64,000 bases of DNA from Heliocidaris erythrogramma (GCA_025617745.1 CM046853.1:33922625-33986624), one strand, 5' to 3'; positions 46,957-59,706 are shown, counted from the stretch's first letter. Made by a program: numbers and translations. The notes: a model not told the origin generated them from the sequence alone.

Positions 46957-49788
46957 TTTACGTGTACAGTAAGGTTCCAAATGAATAAGATTTAATGGTT
47001 CCTCCATATAAAGGCAAGCGTCCCACTTATATACCGGATAACAGTAGCTACATCAGTGCTATGAATCAACCAAAATGTTGCTTCTTGCGACTTATATATC
47101 ACGAGATGTCTGATTTTTATCAGTTAACTTGATATACCAACAAATTTTATGGATATTTCGTGAAAACACAAAAATATTTTGTAGTAAACTTTTTAGAAGC
47201 TATACTTTTATCGTTATTGAGAGGGCTTACGTGGGACCACACCTTAAAAGTATAATTGTTCTCTTTTTTCACAGCCACTGCATCTTCACCATTCCATCTT
47301 ATACTAATGAGTACTTTATTTCATTCGGTTTTTGTTTTAGAAATGTCAGAGTGACCACATGGTGATTGCAAACACAATAATATGTCATCATGATTATAGT
47401 ATGAATGACTTCTTTACAGTGTTTTACAGATGATGTGTACATCAAGCAGGAGTTTGTGGTAAAGCAGATAAATCACGCTTTTGGTTTTTTCCTTTAGAAC
47501 GAAAAAAAGAAGAGCATTCTCCGATATCAAATGAGTCTAAAGTATTCCGCTAAGTAAACCAGAGCTTGTTTTTCTCACACTTCAATGTATTAGACGTAAT
47601 TCATTTACGTAAGCATTTTAAAAATGCGTACAAATATAGTTATATGAATAATAAAATCCCTAGCTGGTTCTAAAAAATATACTTATAGTTTTGATGATTA
47701 TACATGTATTTGTTTGAAACCTGGATATACTTATATCTGTTTATTTCAAAGTGCATTGTTTTTGGAACACTGCCATATTTGGATTGCGCAGGCAGCGCAG
47801 CGCACCTTGCCAATAATCTTGCATAAGAGATGATAATAAGTCATGACAAGTACCAGATACGTCAGACAGATTAAGGGTCACATAGAAATGTTGTAAATAA
47901 ATACATGTACATAAATTGTGTTGTGAGAATATGCATGGATTAAAGATTGATAATAACTATACTTATGGTCAAGATTTATCAGGAGGAACAGCGAAACTTT
48001 TCATCTTGGACTTAGATTAAAATACTAATTTAATAAGGGATAACGTAATACAATCGATTGTGAAATAAAATACATATACACACCATCTTATAGCTCTCGC
48101 GCACACCCACACCCTCTTCATGTTCTAAGGGTTATAACTAGTTTTGTTGATTACAAGACACATCCCTTGCTATATGATTATTATTTCATAATATATTATG
48201 TTGATTTACAGATTTGTGCCCAATGATAATGTTCGTTTAACTAGAAAAGACGCATTTCAGTCACTGTTGTAAACCAGAGACACGACATTGAATTGAACTG
48301 AGAATTGTTTTCTTACCAAAGAAACAGCATCGTTTCTATATTGAATTACCTAGTTTTTACCCTTTATTCGACCCCAAAGAGAGAAAGATAATCTTGAAGA
48401 TTATGCTAATATTAGCCATGTTGCAAAACATGTATTCCCTTTCCTCTCTCCCGGGGTATCCTCTCACCAAGACAGAGAGGTCCGTGACAGGTTGAAGACA
48501 TCTCCGCTGAAACATCCAAGCACTCAATCTGATTACCTTTAAAAGCACATCGCCATCAGCAATCTATGACGTATCACTATTTACAATTAGCTGCAACTAT
48601 TAGAACGACAATCTAAGAGATTTACAAAAGAGCAAACTCTCTGTCCGGGGTACGGACATGTATTTTATATTTTTACCCCTCTTATTTTCAAACACTTGTG
48701 CATGGTTTTCAAACATTTACTTGCCCTAGGTGTTTCCTCGTATACCTGACTGTCTTTCATACTTTCTCACTCTCTTTCGCTTCAGTTTTCACCATTCTTT
48801 TTAAAAGCCTTCATCAGAAGACATATCTCCCGTTTCTTCGTCCTTCATCACTCGGTATTTCAAAATGCCGAAGAGACGTACCAATCTCTTGTCGTCTGTC
48901 CATAATAGGACTGTCAATCTCCATTTAATGCTTTCCTTTGACAACAACTTCTTTTTTTCTTCATTGCAACATCGACCAAATCACCCTCATTCCCGGAGTT
49001 CTTTTCTAGCAAAATGCCAAGCCCGGAGATTCGATGTTCAGAGAAAATGACTCATTTGTCATGTTCGTCTTCTCAAAGAGGTTCGGGGGATCAGAAACCT
49101 TTAATTCTATTTCCGTTGCCATGGAATGTTATGCGAATACTGCTGCAAAAGAAAGTCGAATAAGGGTGTAAGCATGCACCCTCCCCTCTTTCGTCACCGA
49201 TTTCGTCAAAAATTAGCAAGAGATCGATGATTAAGAAAGGGATTATGATCTTCGATTCCGTCCCCCGTGAACTCGGTCTTGAAGTTCAGGAGTTTATCAC
49301 AGTACATTTCCACTATAAAGCGTGATGTATACTAAATCATTTATGGCAGCTTTGAATAGAGTAAAGAGGATTTTAGAGGCACAAGAGGGTAGGCCAGTGA
49401 ATGCTGTTTGCTTATGATATGACGTCCTTGTTTCAGGCTTTCTTGGTTGTTTGCTATCACATTACATTTCTCCCTCCCACAACATGTATGCAGATGAGGG
49501 TGTGTATAGGTATACTAATTGCCTCTAATCAGTTGGTAAAGAATAAGCTTTCGAACGTTCGAATATCGTCACTTTTTTCTCCACGAGTCATACTATGTTC
49601 AATGTGTTCATTGTGATGTTGTATCATTATACATTAATCGTATCAAATAGTTTTTTTTTTAAATATACTCCACTGTGTGTGCATGCAGCAACTCACTCTG
49701 AGGCAACTTCCAGTTTTGTCAGCGATAACCCTAATAGTATGGAGTGGACATCGTTGGCAGACTTGATACGAATTTGAGTTGAGTACCT
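46957..49788. other. Stretch without recognised genes
   Basis: About 2.8 kb. A fine acceptor sequence (TTCGGTTTTTGTTTTAG at 47324-47340) has no open exon with matching donor behind it. Frames at 48357-48548 (minus) and 48698-49050 (plus) are short and unrecognised. It may be gene B intron or intergenic DNA. Confidence 0.35.
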
Positions 49789-49926
49789 GGGGAGCGTTTC
49801 ATCAAGCGTTTTGTCAGTGATTTTTACCGACAACTGTTATAAGCTACTGAAATCCTTGCATCTGATTGGCTGAGAGCAACTTTTGTCAGTAGAAATCACT
49901 GACAAAACATTTGATGAAACGCTCGC
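49789..49926. mobile_element. MITE with GGGGAGCGTTTCATCAAGCG ends, copy 1
   Basis: GGGAGCGTTTCATCAAGCGT at the left, and ACATTTGATGAAACGCTCGC at the right. The loop contains CCTTGCATCTGATTGGCTGA. It lies about 180 bp before the acceptor of gene B's 50106 exon. Confidence 0.85.
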
Positions 49927-50105
49927 TTGACATATAAAAACTAGAGAAAGCAACTACTATAGCAAAACAAAATATTAAGTATAATTGGCGAATGGCTCAA
50001 TATTGAAACGGCCATCTTTGTAATCAGTAAATCAGATCTACTTTCCTAAAGCAATCGATTTAAGCACATGTAGACTAAAAACGTCTCTTCATTTCCATTT
50101 TATAG

Positions 50106-51241
50106 GTGGATAACTGAACTCAAGATGTCTAGGACTTGCTGGTTGATCGATCGCCCATGGGTGCGACCAGACGACACAGTTCAAAAATGCACATGTGCAG
50201 AGGACCCTCCAGACTTCAATGTGAAACTTCCCGCCTTCATGGACTTCTCACCAACCGAACTACCCACAACTGGCATGACCACTGTCATGACCACAGCCCT
50301 AGCAACACCGCCTGCCACCGCGTCGGTGACTCCAAGGACAAACGCTACCACTCTCAGAGCAACAACAAGTAAAGGGTGGTCTTTAAGAACTGTGTCTACG
50401 GTTACACAACGTGCACAAGAAGCAGCTGAAAACTCGGCGTCCACATTAAAAGGTGCCACACCACAATCGCATCTCACCTCAAAAGGTCTTTCGACACTAA
50501 GCGCTACCACTGTGAATAGGAACACAACCTATGTATTTCTGAGGACGGCAAAACCGTCAGTTCAGACAGATAGTGAGGGTTTCACAAGTCCTCAGTTGGA
50601 TAAGGACCGATCATTCAGTCCGGTGACTGAAAGCACAGTTAGGACTACGACGGAAGGTTTGCTTGAGGTTAAGGATTCAGGGTTCGATTCACATAATGGC
50701 AATCAAACGACACGAGTTTTTGAAGAGGGAAAAGAGAATGAGTCCAAAGATGGGTCCAGAAATGCACCCAGTGGGGATTTTGCAGTAGGGTCCACAAAGA
50801 GACTACCCCTTAACAGGAAATCACATGTAGCAATGCACAATGGTACTTCCACTCAAACCCCCCAAACCAATACGTTACATACAAATACAATAGCGACATC
50901 CAATCCGTCTAATACATTAGAGAGTGTAACAAATACGGGTTCCACTAACCTCACAACAAATGATGCAGTCACTACTAAAATACCCCCGAGCATAAATCAT
51001 GTTTCCATGGTAACGAAATCATCTTCAAATGTAAATTCTAGAACATCATCTACAACTGAGAAATCTAGGAGAAGGACTTCGGGTAGGATTACACCCTTGT
51101 CTTCCTCCGTGGTATTTTCATCTGTTTCCTCCTCCTCCTCGTCGGTCTCTAGTGGTGGTATCCATGTGTCCTCAAGATCCACTCCTGCACCGCATCCTCA
51201 CTCAACCGCATCACCTGGTCTCAATGCATCTCGTGGTGGTG
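50106..51241 (+). CDS. Gene B: Ser/Thr-rich mucin-like ectodomain exon
   Basis: Acceptor TTTCCATTTTATAG ends at 50105. The frame is open from the exon's first base (one base, then TGG ATA ACT), so the ATG at 50125 is probably internal. It stays open to 51363, exceptional in this AT-rich DNA. Numbering from that Met: residues 1-45 hold the only three cysteines (5, 22, 24) and RPWVRPDDTVQKCTC, which may be half of a small disulfide domain. Residues 45-370 are Ser/Thr/Pro-rich with seven N-glycosylation sites (Asn 73, 133, 193, 205, 239, 275, 367). KSRRR at 313-317 could be a protease site. This is the make-up of a heavily glycosylated cell-surface stalk. I end the exon at the donor GTATAT (51242), which leaves one base and fits the next exon's phase; a second possible donor is at 51218. 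The family is not identified. Confidence 0.7.
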
Positions 51242-51363
51242 GTATATATATATCAATGTCTATTCCTTTCATTGCATTTGTTGCACATTCATTGCTGCAT
51301 GAAACAAATCTTAGCATACCTTCGTCTGCCTTCCAGTTCTTTCCTGCTTTGTCCTATGCATAA

Positions 51364-54300
51364 CTGTTTTCTATTACTTTTTTTCTTTCTATTCTTCTCC
51401 ATCTCCTTCTACATCCTCTATTTCCTTCTCCCCCTCTCTCTGCTCTCTTCTGGATCCTCCTCCCTTTTCATGTATCTCTGGTGCATTTTGGCATGCCTTC
51501 TAGTTGACCCATAGTTTTCGTTTGCAGACTAGCGTACCAATATTCTTTCCAACCATGTCATCTTGAATTTATGTTATACTATAATGTAATTCTTGGTAAC
51601 AGTAGTTACAAATTCTCTTTCTTAATATCTATGGAATATAGACTATCCACGTCATGTTGCACTTGGTAGTAATGCTTGGGGAATTAGTCAAAGGACTTGT
51701 TTCAATGTGTAATTTCATGCTACCTACAGTGTGAAACGCAAAGAGGCGATATTCCCATTCTTGCTTCACCTTCTTTTAAAACTCTATTTCTTATATTGCT
51801 CGGAATATATTAGTCAATCACTTGGAATTACCATTGACAGTAGGAAGCTTTTTAAAAGATCAGACGCATAATTTGCTAAGTGCAATTCACGTCACACTAA
51901 ACAACACAGCTGGGAATTTTTGCCTTTTTACTAAGCCGCTGCAAAATGCTTTATGAATTCTTAATATTGGCTTTTACGAACTCATTCATCATGTACTACT
52001 CGAGTATTTATCTCTTGGCGCCAGAAGATCCGCGCATAAGATTTGGATTTAATTATAGTTATAATCCAGTTAGCAAGGTACAATCTATATAGCAAACCTA
52101 ACAAAATGCACCTGATTCCAAATGACTTTATCTGTTTTCCCCAAACCTTACGCCTACCCTGCATGTCTATTCGTAAAAAAACAACCTCACTCAAATTGAC
52201 TTTATATTACGACGTCAGATTGCATTTTCCCTCTTCATTATAAGCTTCGAAATCCAGGATTTCTTCCCCCTGTTTTCCCGCCTCCGACGCTGTAGATAAA
52301 AATCGCATCGTCAAACTCAACTCGACGAATTCATCAAACTAGCTCCCCCACGATTTTTAGGACCCAATATAGAATGCATCAGTGTAGGCTTGATCATTAA
52401 TGACACCAATCATGTCTATGAACAGATTTCATTTGGTAACTATTTTCAGAAATATTAATCATCCCCCTCATTACTGTGCTTCTCAATACGAATCACACCC
52501 CCCCCCCCCCCCCCCCCCCCCACCGTCAACGGAACAAAAAGAAAACTATAGAAACTTTCAAGGCTCTTGCACAAATGAATTATATTACTTATGAATATAA
52601 TCCACGATACAGTAAATGAATCTTCGGATGTAAATAGATTTCAAACGCCAAGAGGATTCTATCTGATTATGAACCAATTAGCTTGAAACAAATTGATCGC
52701 ACTTAATTTGTGTCAATACAGTTATCCTTGCTATCGGTATACGAAGGTGTACAGCAGCATTAAAACACAACCCCTGCATCACTCAGACAGAAAAAAAAAC
52801 ATGAAATAGTACACCTGATAAGTAAGGGCGCATGGTAAACAATCTTTCTAAATTTAACCACATAGTAATATACATTCCTCATATGAAATGCAAGAGAAAG
52901 CTTCCATCAATATGTCAAAACGTTTTCAGCTTCGCGCTTTATATTTTTTACATTTCATTGGGCAAGACGGATTGAAATATACATTCTGTCGTCGTTATAG
53001 TGTTTTCTCCACAAATGTCAGACAAGCAGCCTCTTCATCAATATCCTGATTTCCCTTTTTATGTTTGCAGTAGTCGAAAACCGTCGAATTCAAGGTCAGG
53101 TTTATTGATGCTTTCTGTACCATGCATGAGAAATATGTTTCTATATAGGGCAAGGATTTGTGTAGACTCTTGTATATCAAACATTCTTTTGTTTACAGAT
53201 ATCTAATATACAGAGAAACTGTATGTTGAACATAGTCTGTAACTAATAGAAATTGATATCGACGTCTATTCAACAAAATCCCATCTTCTCCCTCTCCCAG
53301 ATTAATAAGAATCCAGAGAGAATAGAGTGCACCCCTTTTCGGGCTGGAAATTAATAATGTTGGAAAGCAAAAGTTGTCAAAATATTGACATTTATGGTAT
53401 CCATCTTCGACGCTCCAGGGATCTGTTGCTACTGGTTGCGGGAGAAGAGAGTGACAAATCAATTTGGTTACTAGGGGCAACGGACAAGTCTCACTCCATT
53501 ATTGCTTACGGGAACAGCAAGGTGTAGATCATCCCTATAATTGTTTTGTCTACTTGGGACGAAAGATTGTGTAATTAGGTTCAGCAAATGGGGAAAACAG
53601 TCTAGATGACTGAAGTAACATCTGCAGAGTTATATATTGGGAAACGATTTTAGTTGAATAAAATCAGTTTTGTTGTTGATTGGAGCTGTTAAATTGAACA
53701 CTTCGTATTTCGACGGTGGGATGCGTGACAAAAATCATTCGTGGAAAAATGTATCTTTAATGTCTCTCATTGTCTACGTTTGTAATTGCTTCATTTTCTG
53801 TTCATCTGGTTGCTTTCCCACCTATTCTTATTCATTCCCAATGCAATTTAATCTTGAATGTTTTACCATAATCTAAAACTGTCTTGAGTCGATACTAATT
53901 ATTTCACCTGCAATATTTTTAATATCTCTGTCGAAATTTTTTTACTTGTAATATGCAATACGTAATGATATTTCCAAACTTTAATGTGTTTGAAGAAAAG
54001 TAATGAAATTTACCGAAATAGACCATTCAACAATTCAAACTAGTTTTCTTAAATATGTTAAGGGTCAATAACTTTAATACCCAAGTTTCCTCCTCTCTTT
54101 CTGTCCTAATTCAGGAAGTGTTGTAATCGTTTTGTTTTGACTTCATGTATTATTTTGAAAGATAACCCCAATGATAATTGTGTAAGATTGAAAATGACCC
54201 ATTTAATTACTAGTAATTCATTCATGTACATGCAACTCACATCACTAATTCAACGTACAAGGTCTTCTTTACAAGTCCATTTCAGCGATGCATTAGGAAT

Positions 54301-54433
54301 CCTTTCAGCCGCACAATCAGATATGCATTTCAGGAATTGCTTTTCTGTTCGGCTTCATTCCAAATAGCTTCATGACATAGAACATGTGCTGGGTATTCTT
54401 GTCATGTATAGCATGATTAATGATCAAGACATA
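51364..54433. other. Intron of gene B, first part: no recognised genes
   Basis: The mucin frame runs past the proposed donor to a stop at 51361-51363; that tail (hydrophobic, FIAFVAHSLL) would only be used if the intron were kept. Beyond lie a CT-rich patch (51370-51480), a 25-C run (52498-52522) and AT-rich DNA with short unrecognised frames. Confidence 0.45.
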
Positions 54434-54592
54434 TCAGGGGTGGAACCGGGCCATGATAAGAGAGGGGAAACGCGGCATGTGCCCCTCCCCTTTTTTGTTG
54501 TTGCTAAGGATAACGAAAGTGCTTTTACGCTTCTGTTGTCATATTTGTCATGTGCTGTGGGCCGATCATTTCTTTCCATTTCCCGCCCCTGA
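54434..54592. mobile_element. Small inverted-repeat element
   Basis: TCAGGGGTGGAA at the left and TTCCCGCCCCTGA at the right are inverted, about 160 bp apart. The short frames across it are unrecognised. Confidence 0.5.
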
Positions 54593-55569
54593 TTTCAAAA
54601 TGGCGCTTTCTCCATATAACGCTATTCCCTCCATCTGTTTTGTTTTTGTTATTTGTTGGCAAGTGATACCACAATAAAACTGCCCGCTTGGGGTAGGAGG
54701 TGAACCGAACTGAAAAAAGGGAGTGGGGTAATATGTTGGCATCCTAAATCATTTATCATGGTTTCGATTGTTTAAATCTCCCTGCCAATATGTAAATCTA
54801 GTCCTCAATGTACATACTTTTTTAACGTTTTTCACAAGACAACATGTTTTCCATACGCACATAATACAACAATGTACATGATTGTGATGCGTCTTTCTTT
54901 ATCCATCAGTGAATAATTACAGTCGATTGAGTTTCATTGATTTTATGAGGAAATTATCCGTGTAATTATTACGAGATAAAGGGAAACGTCAAAACATGCG
55001 AGGCAGAGTTAAAATGACTCCTGTCTCTGCTCCCACTAGAATCTTTAATGATCGACCATAATGTCAAGGACGTGATCCTCCATTATTCGATTAAATGGCG
55101 ATCAGCTTAGATACGAAGAAGATCATTATTCAACAAACAACCTTGCAACAAGGCTGCAAAATAAAATGCTTGTGTCAATAGAAAGATATATGCACAAAAT
55201 GTTTCAAATAACCCAGGATTTAGCCAGTTTCGGATTAACAACATTGATATTCTTCACTATGTATTATGTGAGGAATAACAGAGATAATGTAATTAAGAAA
55301 ATAGTGATTTCTTGCAGTTGAATTACCATAGATCACATAACGGGCTTTCCCCATTATAATTATGTGTGTTAATAACTTTTTAAGTGCGTATAAAATCTGA
55401 GATTACATCAAATATTTAGAATGCTGTTACACCTAAGAAAACTTCGTAATTACCTTGCAGAGGAATTGATAAAGAGTATAGCACTGACTGCATCATGTGC
55501 TATTGTAAACAGTTTTATTGGTGACGTGGGGTAATATGTGGAAGATTCAATAATGTGAAATGACATTAC

Positions 55570-55790
55570 ATCAAGAAGCTTTCCTCCTTTCCCTGTCCCC
55601 CGCAGCACACCTCAAACATAATTGCCAAGAACATGAGTGGAAAATAACAAAGCGCCTAGAAGTTTGCCTCCTTTCTCGTGTGTATTTTCCACTCCCCCGC
55701 AGCACACTATAAAACGGAACATAACTGCAAAAAGCATCAATGGCGAATAAGAAAACAAGGATATGAGACGTCAAGATGATGCAGGCATGT
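55570..55790. repeat. Two-copy tandem repeat of about 100 bp
   Basis: CCCCCGCAGCACAC occurs near 55598 and 55695, followed in both by ACATAA and by related GCAAGAACAT / GCAAAAAGCAT sequence. The 67-residue minus-strand frame is this duplication. Confidence 0.6.
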
Positions 55791-56799
55791 TGACAATCAT
55801 GACGTAAGAGATAATTTGCATAACATAATTCTTAACCCAATGAAGGTGAATAAGTAACATCATCGGGATAAGAACATTGTCTTAATTTAAAGGAACAACA
55901 TACACAAACTGAGACTGTATTACCAGCTAAAATGTAATCGCAAAAGTTTAAGCTTTTGGAGGTTTTATTTTGGAAATGCACTTGCACATTATGTGGCTAG
56001 GATTTAAAGACAATACTGAGTAATGGTTCATGAATTACTAACTACTGTCTAGAAAGTTCTCCGCGAATGGTCCAAAATAGGAATTGTTAATTATGAGGTT
56101 TCGGAATCCTCCAAATTTAACCAACTTGACTAAATCTTGCTGAAAATCACAGACAATTAAATGAATGATCACAGATTTGGACTGAAAGACTGTACCCGAA
56201 TTTAATCGAAATTTTCAGCGAGTCCTAGTCATCTAAAATATGAGAGCATTTCAAGAGAAATAGTTTTAATATGACATTACTAATACTACTATGGTATTAC
56301 CCTACATGGGAATTGGAAGAATGAGAAAACTAAATCATTTTCCTCCTTTTCAATTTCTAATTCTTCTCTTTAATCGTCGTATACTATTAAATTTAATTAA
56401 TTTATCAATCCACATAAATAATAAGTAACAAACCGTCACCATGTATATTGACAGATAATGTGGTATATAGGTTGCTAAATATGTCATGGCGTATACTTTT
56501 GATGTCAGATGCATGCTTCTTGCACATCTCCTGCACGCCTTGGTTACCATTCTGTTTGCTTCCTAATCTCCTAACCTTCAATCTAATGGTCTACCCATAA
56601 ACACACGATGATGATTCCTAACCTTTTGTCAAGGGTCTCTAAATTTAGAAGCTCAAATCGTTCCAAAGGTTCGTCTGGTGAGAAACTCTCTCCCTCGCAA
56701 CCCTGGATTGTGGTGCTGAACCCACGTCATCTAGGGGCGATGCTCCTTAATCGATCTGTACCTCACTCTTGAATCACACCTCCTTCATGTCCTTCATGC

Positions 56800-57640
56800 T
56801 ACATTATGACGACAACAGCGTCGTAGAACATCCCAGTTAGTGGGAAAATACTTGGTTTTTGAAGGTTAAATCTTCCACGCGCATGTCATTGGTAGATGGG
56901 AAGAAAAGTCACAGGAAATGGTGGGGGTGGGAGTAGAACCAGTTCGACTTCGAAGGGTTAGGGATATCTTATTTTAAATTTTCTTAGTGCATGATTCTTG
57001 ACTCATTAACAGCATCTTAGAACATCCCAGTTAGTAGGAAAATATAGAGGGTCTTGAATATTAACTCGTAACTGTCTTTGTAACATTGGATATGTAGATA
57101 AGAAAAGGTTCACACAAAAATGTAGATTCAGTCCAGTTTCAAAGGATTTATATCATATGGATATCTATTTTCATTTTCTTAGTGCATGATTTTTATAATG
57201 TGAGGATCAACGTTGTCTTGAAACATCCCAGTTTAGAGGGAAATTACAGGCGTAGGTAGGTTGTAGGTTAACCATTGCATCTCGCTCACAATTCATTGGG
57301 TTTATGGGAAGAAGTTCACAAGAATAAGGTAGAATAAGGTAGAATAATTCCAGTCGAGGTTTTATGGAAACCTTTTATTTTTCTTAGTACATGATTCTTA
57401 TGTGATAATCAACAGCGTCTCTTAGAACAGACGAGTTAGTGGGAAAATACAGAGTTTTTGAATGTGTACTCTTTCACGTATTGAATCCCGCTCACATGTC
57501 ATTGGGTATAAGGGGAAAAATTCTTAACACCCCCAAAAGAAATTTTTACTATTTTTAACGCTTAGATTTTGAAAAATAATTAATAGATATTCATTTTCAT
57601 TTCCTTATAGTGCATGTTTCTTATGTCATGATCAAGAATA
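56800..57640. repeat. About four degenerate tandem copies of a 200-bp unit
   Basis: Variants of TAGAACATCCCAGTTAGTGG occur near 56824, 57018, 57218 and 57423. Each is followed by GGAAAATA, then GTCATTGGGT-like sequence, and ends in TTTTCTTAGTGCATGATT. Spacing is 194-205 bp. Nothing coding. Confidence 0.8.
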
Positions 57641-58327
57641 ATCAATTTCAGTTCCGTGCCAGATAATATGTTTTTAAACAATCTATGCATCGTGGTCTTT
57701 AGGGACTAATCCATCTGCCTGCCTGTTCGGAACGGCATACGGTATAGAGCATTACGTCTGTTGAGAGCCCAGAAGGGTCTTTAGTCTGTGTTAAACGATG
57801 GGTGTTAGACCATTTTGGCTCTGAGCAGACTCCTGAAAGACCTTACGATGGTAATAAACCCAGAGGTCAAATTTGACGACACTGTCTTGGTCTCATAATT
57901 CATAACTGTAACCTTTTGAACTATAGGGTTGCATTCTGCCCGACAATACCATGATGATACAAGGTGTTGGCCACGGTACAAGTGCACACTATGTTGATTA
58001 ATCAAAATGTAGATGCGGTCTATGCAGATTATCCCCAAAATTGCCACCTCACGCATGCCGTACATGACTCAGAACATTGTGATTTTTGCTAATATTCTGA
58101 AAATGATGGACAACTTTCCATGTAGGAAGATGACATTGACGATAATGATCACATCGAGAGTTTTAGAGGCAACAAACCATTATTTTTTTTTAATGACCTA
58201 GTCAATGTTTAATGGATTTTGACACAGCCGCTGCTAATTTCCTCAAACTGATTAAAAATGTAACGGCAACATCAGTATACGTGGTAGATGAGATAGATTG
58301 ACAATATCATTTATGCGATATACCATC

Positions 58328-58564
58328 AAGGGCGGATCCAGGATTGCCTGAAAAGGGGAGGGGAGGGGAGGGGTGGCAAAATTTCCTCATTTTTTTTGTT
58401 TTTAAATCCAGATCTTTTCCTAGACATTGTTTTTTTCTCGAGGGAATCCCGCCGAGGCCTCCTAAAGCTTTCTACACGAGGGGCAGGACTTTTTCCCCTA
58501 AATGCTTTTTTTTTTGGTGATATTTTTAAGAGGGGGGGGGGGGCTGTTCCTAGATCCGCCCGTG
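58328..58564. mobile_element. MITE with GGGCGGATCCAGGA ends, just before the transmembrane exon
   Basis: AGGGCGGATCCAGGATT at the left and TTCCTAGATCCGCCCGTGA at the right are inverted. G runs lie near both ends. It ends about 140 bp upstream of the 58702 exon. Confidence 0.7.
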
Positions 58565-58701
58565 AACAATACTTTATTTGTATGGGTATATCTTACAAGT
58601 CATGTTCCATAATACATTTAGGCATTTCCAATGGAATATTGACTCCCCCAAATCAGTATTTTGACAAATTAAAAAAGTATTTTATTTCATTTGATTTTCA
58701 G

Positions 58702-58819
58702 ACAGTCGTCTGATGCTGATAGCGACTTCGTCTTCAGGTGGTGCTTGTGTCCTTCTCCTTCTCTTCACTCTCTTCATATTCCTCATCTACAGGAGCAAAG
58801 AAAAAAGACAATCGAGCAG
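58702..58819 (+). CDS. Gene B: transmembrane exon
   Basis: Acceptor TTTGATTTTCAG ends at 58701 and a GTAACC donor follows at 58820. The exon is 118 nt, entered in phase 1 and left with AG, the same phases as gene A's transmembrane exon. Joined to 50106-51241, the split codon is Asp. The translation is SRLMLIATSSSGG, a hydrophobic helix ACVLLLLFTLFIFLIY, then the stop-transfer RSKEKRQSS. This makes gene B a single-pass type I membrane protein with a mucin-like outside. A second in-frame acceptor (GTCTTCAG ending 58737) would shorten the exon by 12 residues. If the following intron were kept, the frame would stop at once (AGG TAA), giving a very short tail. Confidence 0.65.
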
Positions 58820-59030
58820 GTAACCAATTCACTTGACGAAGCTTCAAGAGCTCACTTAAGGCCACAACTTACAACCTGACTACAAATGGATTTTTGAAAG
58901 AAATCGCAATATTTTAACATTTTCATGTAGGAATTCTCGGTTGAGATCATGACTGTTTATATGTAGGATGATACTGTAAACCTTCCATTTTCAAGAAAAT
59001 GCTCAATCGGCTGTGGATGATAAGCCTATA

Positions 59031-59195
59031 GTGACGTCACATGGGCGTCGGAAGGGATTTTTGATTGGTCCGGCTCCGCCTGCCGTGCCGTAGGCACGGT
59101 GCGTGCCGCAGACACGGCAGAAAAAAAAAGAAGGTAGATTATTGGTCCGGCTCAAGCCGGGCCGGCCGGGCCGGCTCCGACGCCCATGCGTCACA
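59031..59195. mobile_element. GC-rich MITE with TGACG..GGGCGTCGG ends
   Basis: GTGACGTCACATGGGCGTCG at the left and CGACGCCCATGCGTCAC at the right are inverted. Inside, GCCGTGCCGTAGGCACGG and GTGCCGCAGACACGGC are small hairpins, and ATTGGTCCGGCTC occurs twice. Confidence 0.7.
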
Positions 59196-59318
59196 CCAGT
59201 AGCATGACTGCTAACATAATTTGATTGGAAGTTTTGGGTTTTTTTAACGGCAGGTTTATATCAATTCTCATCATGCTCATAGTACTATTTCATCTTATTG
59301 CATTTTTATCGAAATCCT

Positions 59319-59457
59319 GGGGAGCGTTTCATCAAGCGTTTTGTCTGTGATTTTTACCGACAAATTTGCTCTCAGCCAATCAGATGCAAGGATTTCAGTA
59401 GCTTATAACAGTTGTCGGTAAAAAATCACTGACAAAACGCTTGATGAAACGCTCCCC
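59319..59457. mobile_element. MITE with GGGGAGCGTTTCATCAAGCG ends, copy 2
   Basis: Same family and length as 49789-49926. Here the asymmetric loop (GCTCTCAGCCAATCAGATGC) is inverted relative to the first copy. The terminal repeats are nearly perfect. Confidence 0.9.
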
Positions 59458-59606
59458 TGATGTAGTCGGGCCTTACGTTGGCTTAGATTTCTCCGTGAAC
59501 AAGGCAAATGAAGTTACGGAATTAGTTGTACTCTATACTGTTGTATTCTCAAGAAAATATACAGTTTGTATTGTTCCCTAAGAAACTATTAGCAAGATCG
59601 TCCTGA

Positions 59607-59622
59607 TCAGCAGCAGCAGCAG

Positions 59623-59685
<63 letters not shown>

Positions 59686-59706
59686 CATCATCCTCATCAT
59701 CATCCT
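59607..59706. repeat. (CAG)n-(CAT)n microsatellite
   Basis: About five CAG triplets, then about 29 CAT triplets with a few CCT interruptions. Confidence 0.98.

Noticed and set aside
47324..47365. Exon after TTCGGTTTTTGTTTTAG
   Set aside because: Only a few codons are open before a stop or a weak GT, and nothing links it to gene B in phase.
50181..50525. 114-residue minus-strand frame opposite the mucin exon
   Set aside because: A shadow of the Ser/Thr-rich plus-strand exon, which has splice sites and a matching downstream exon.
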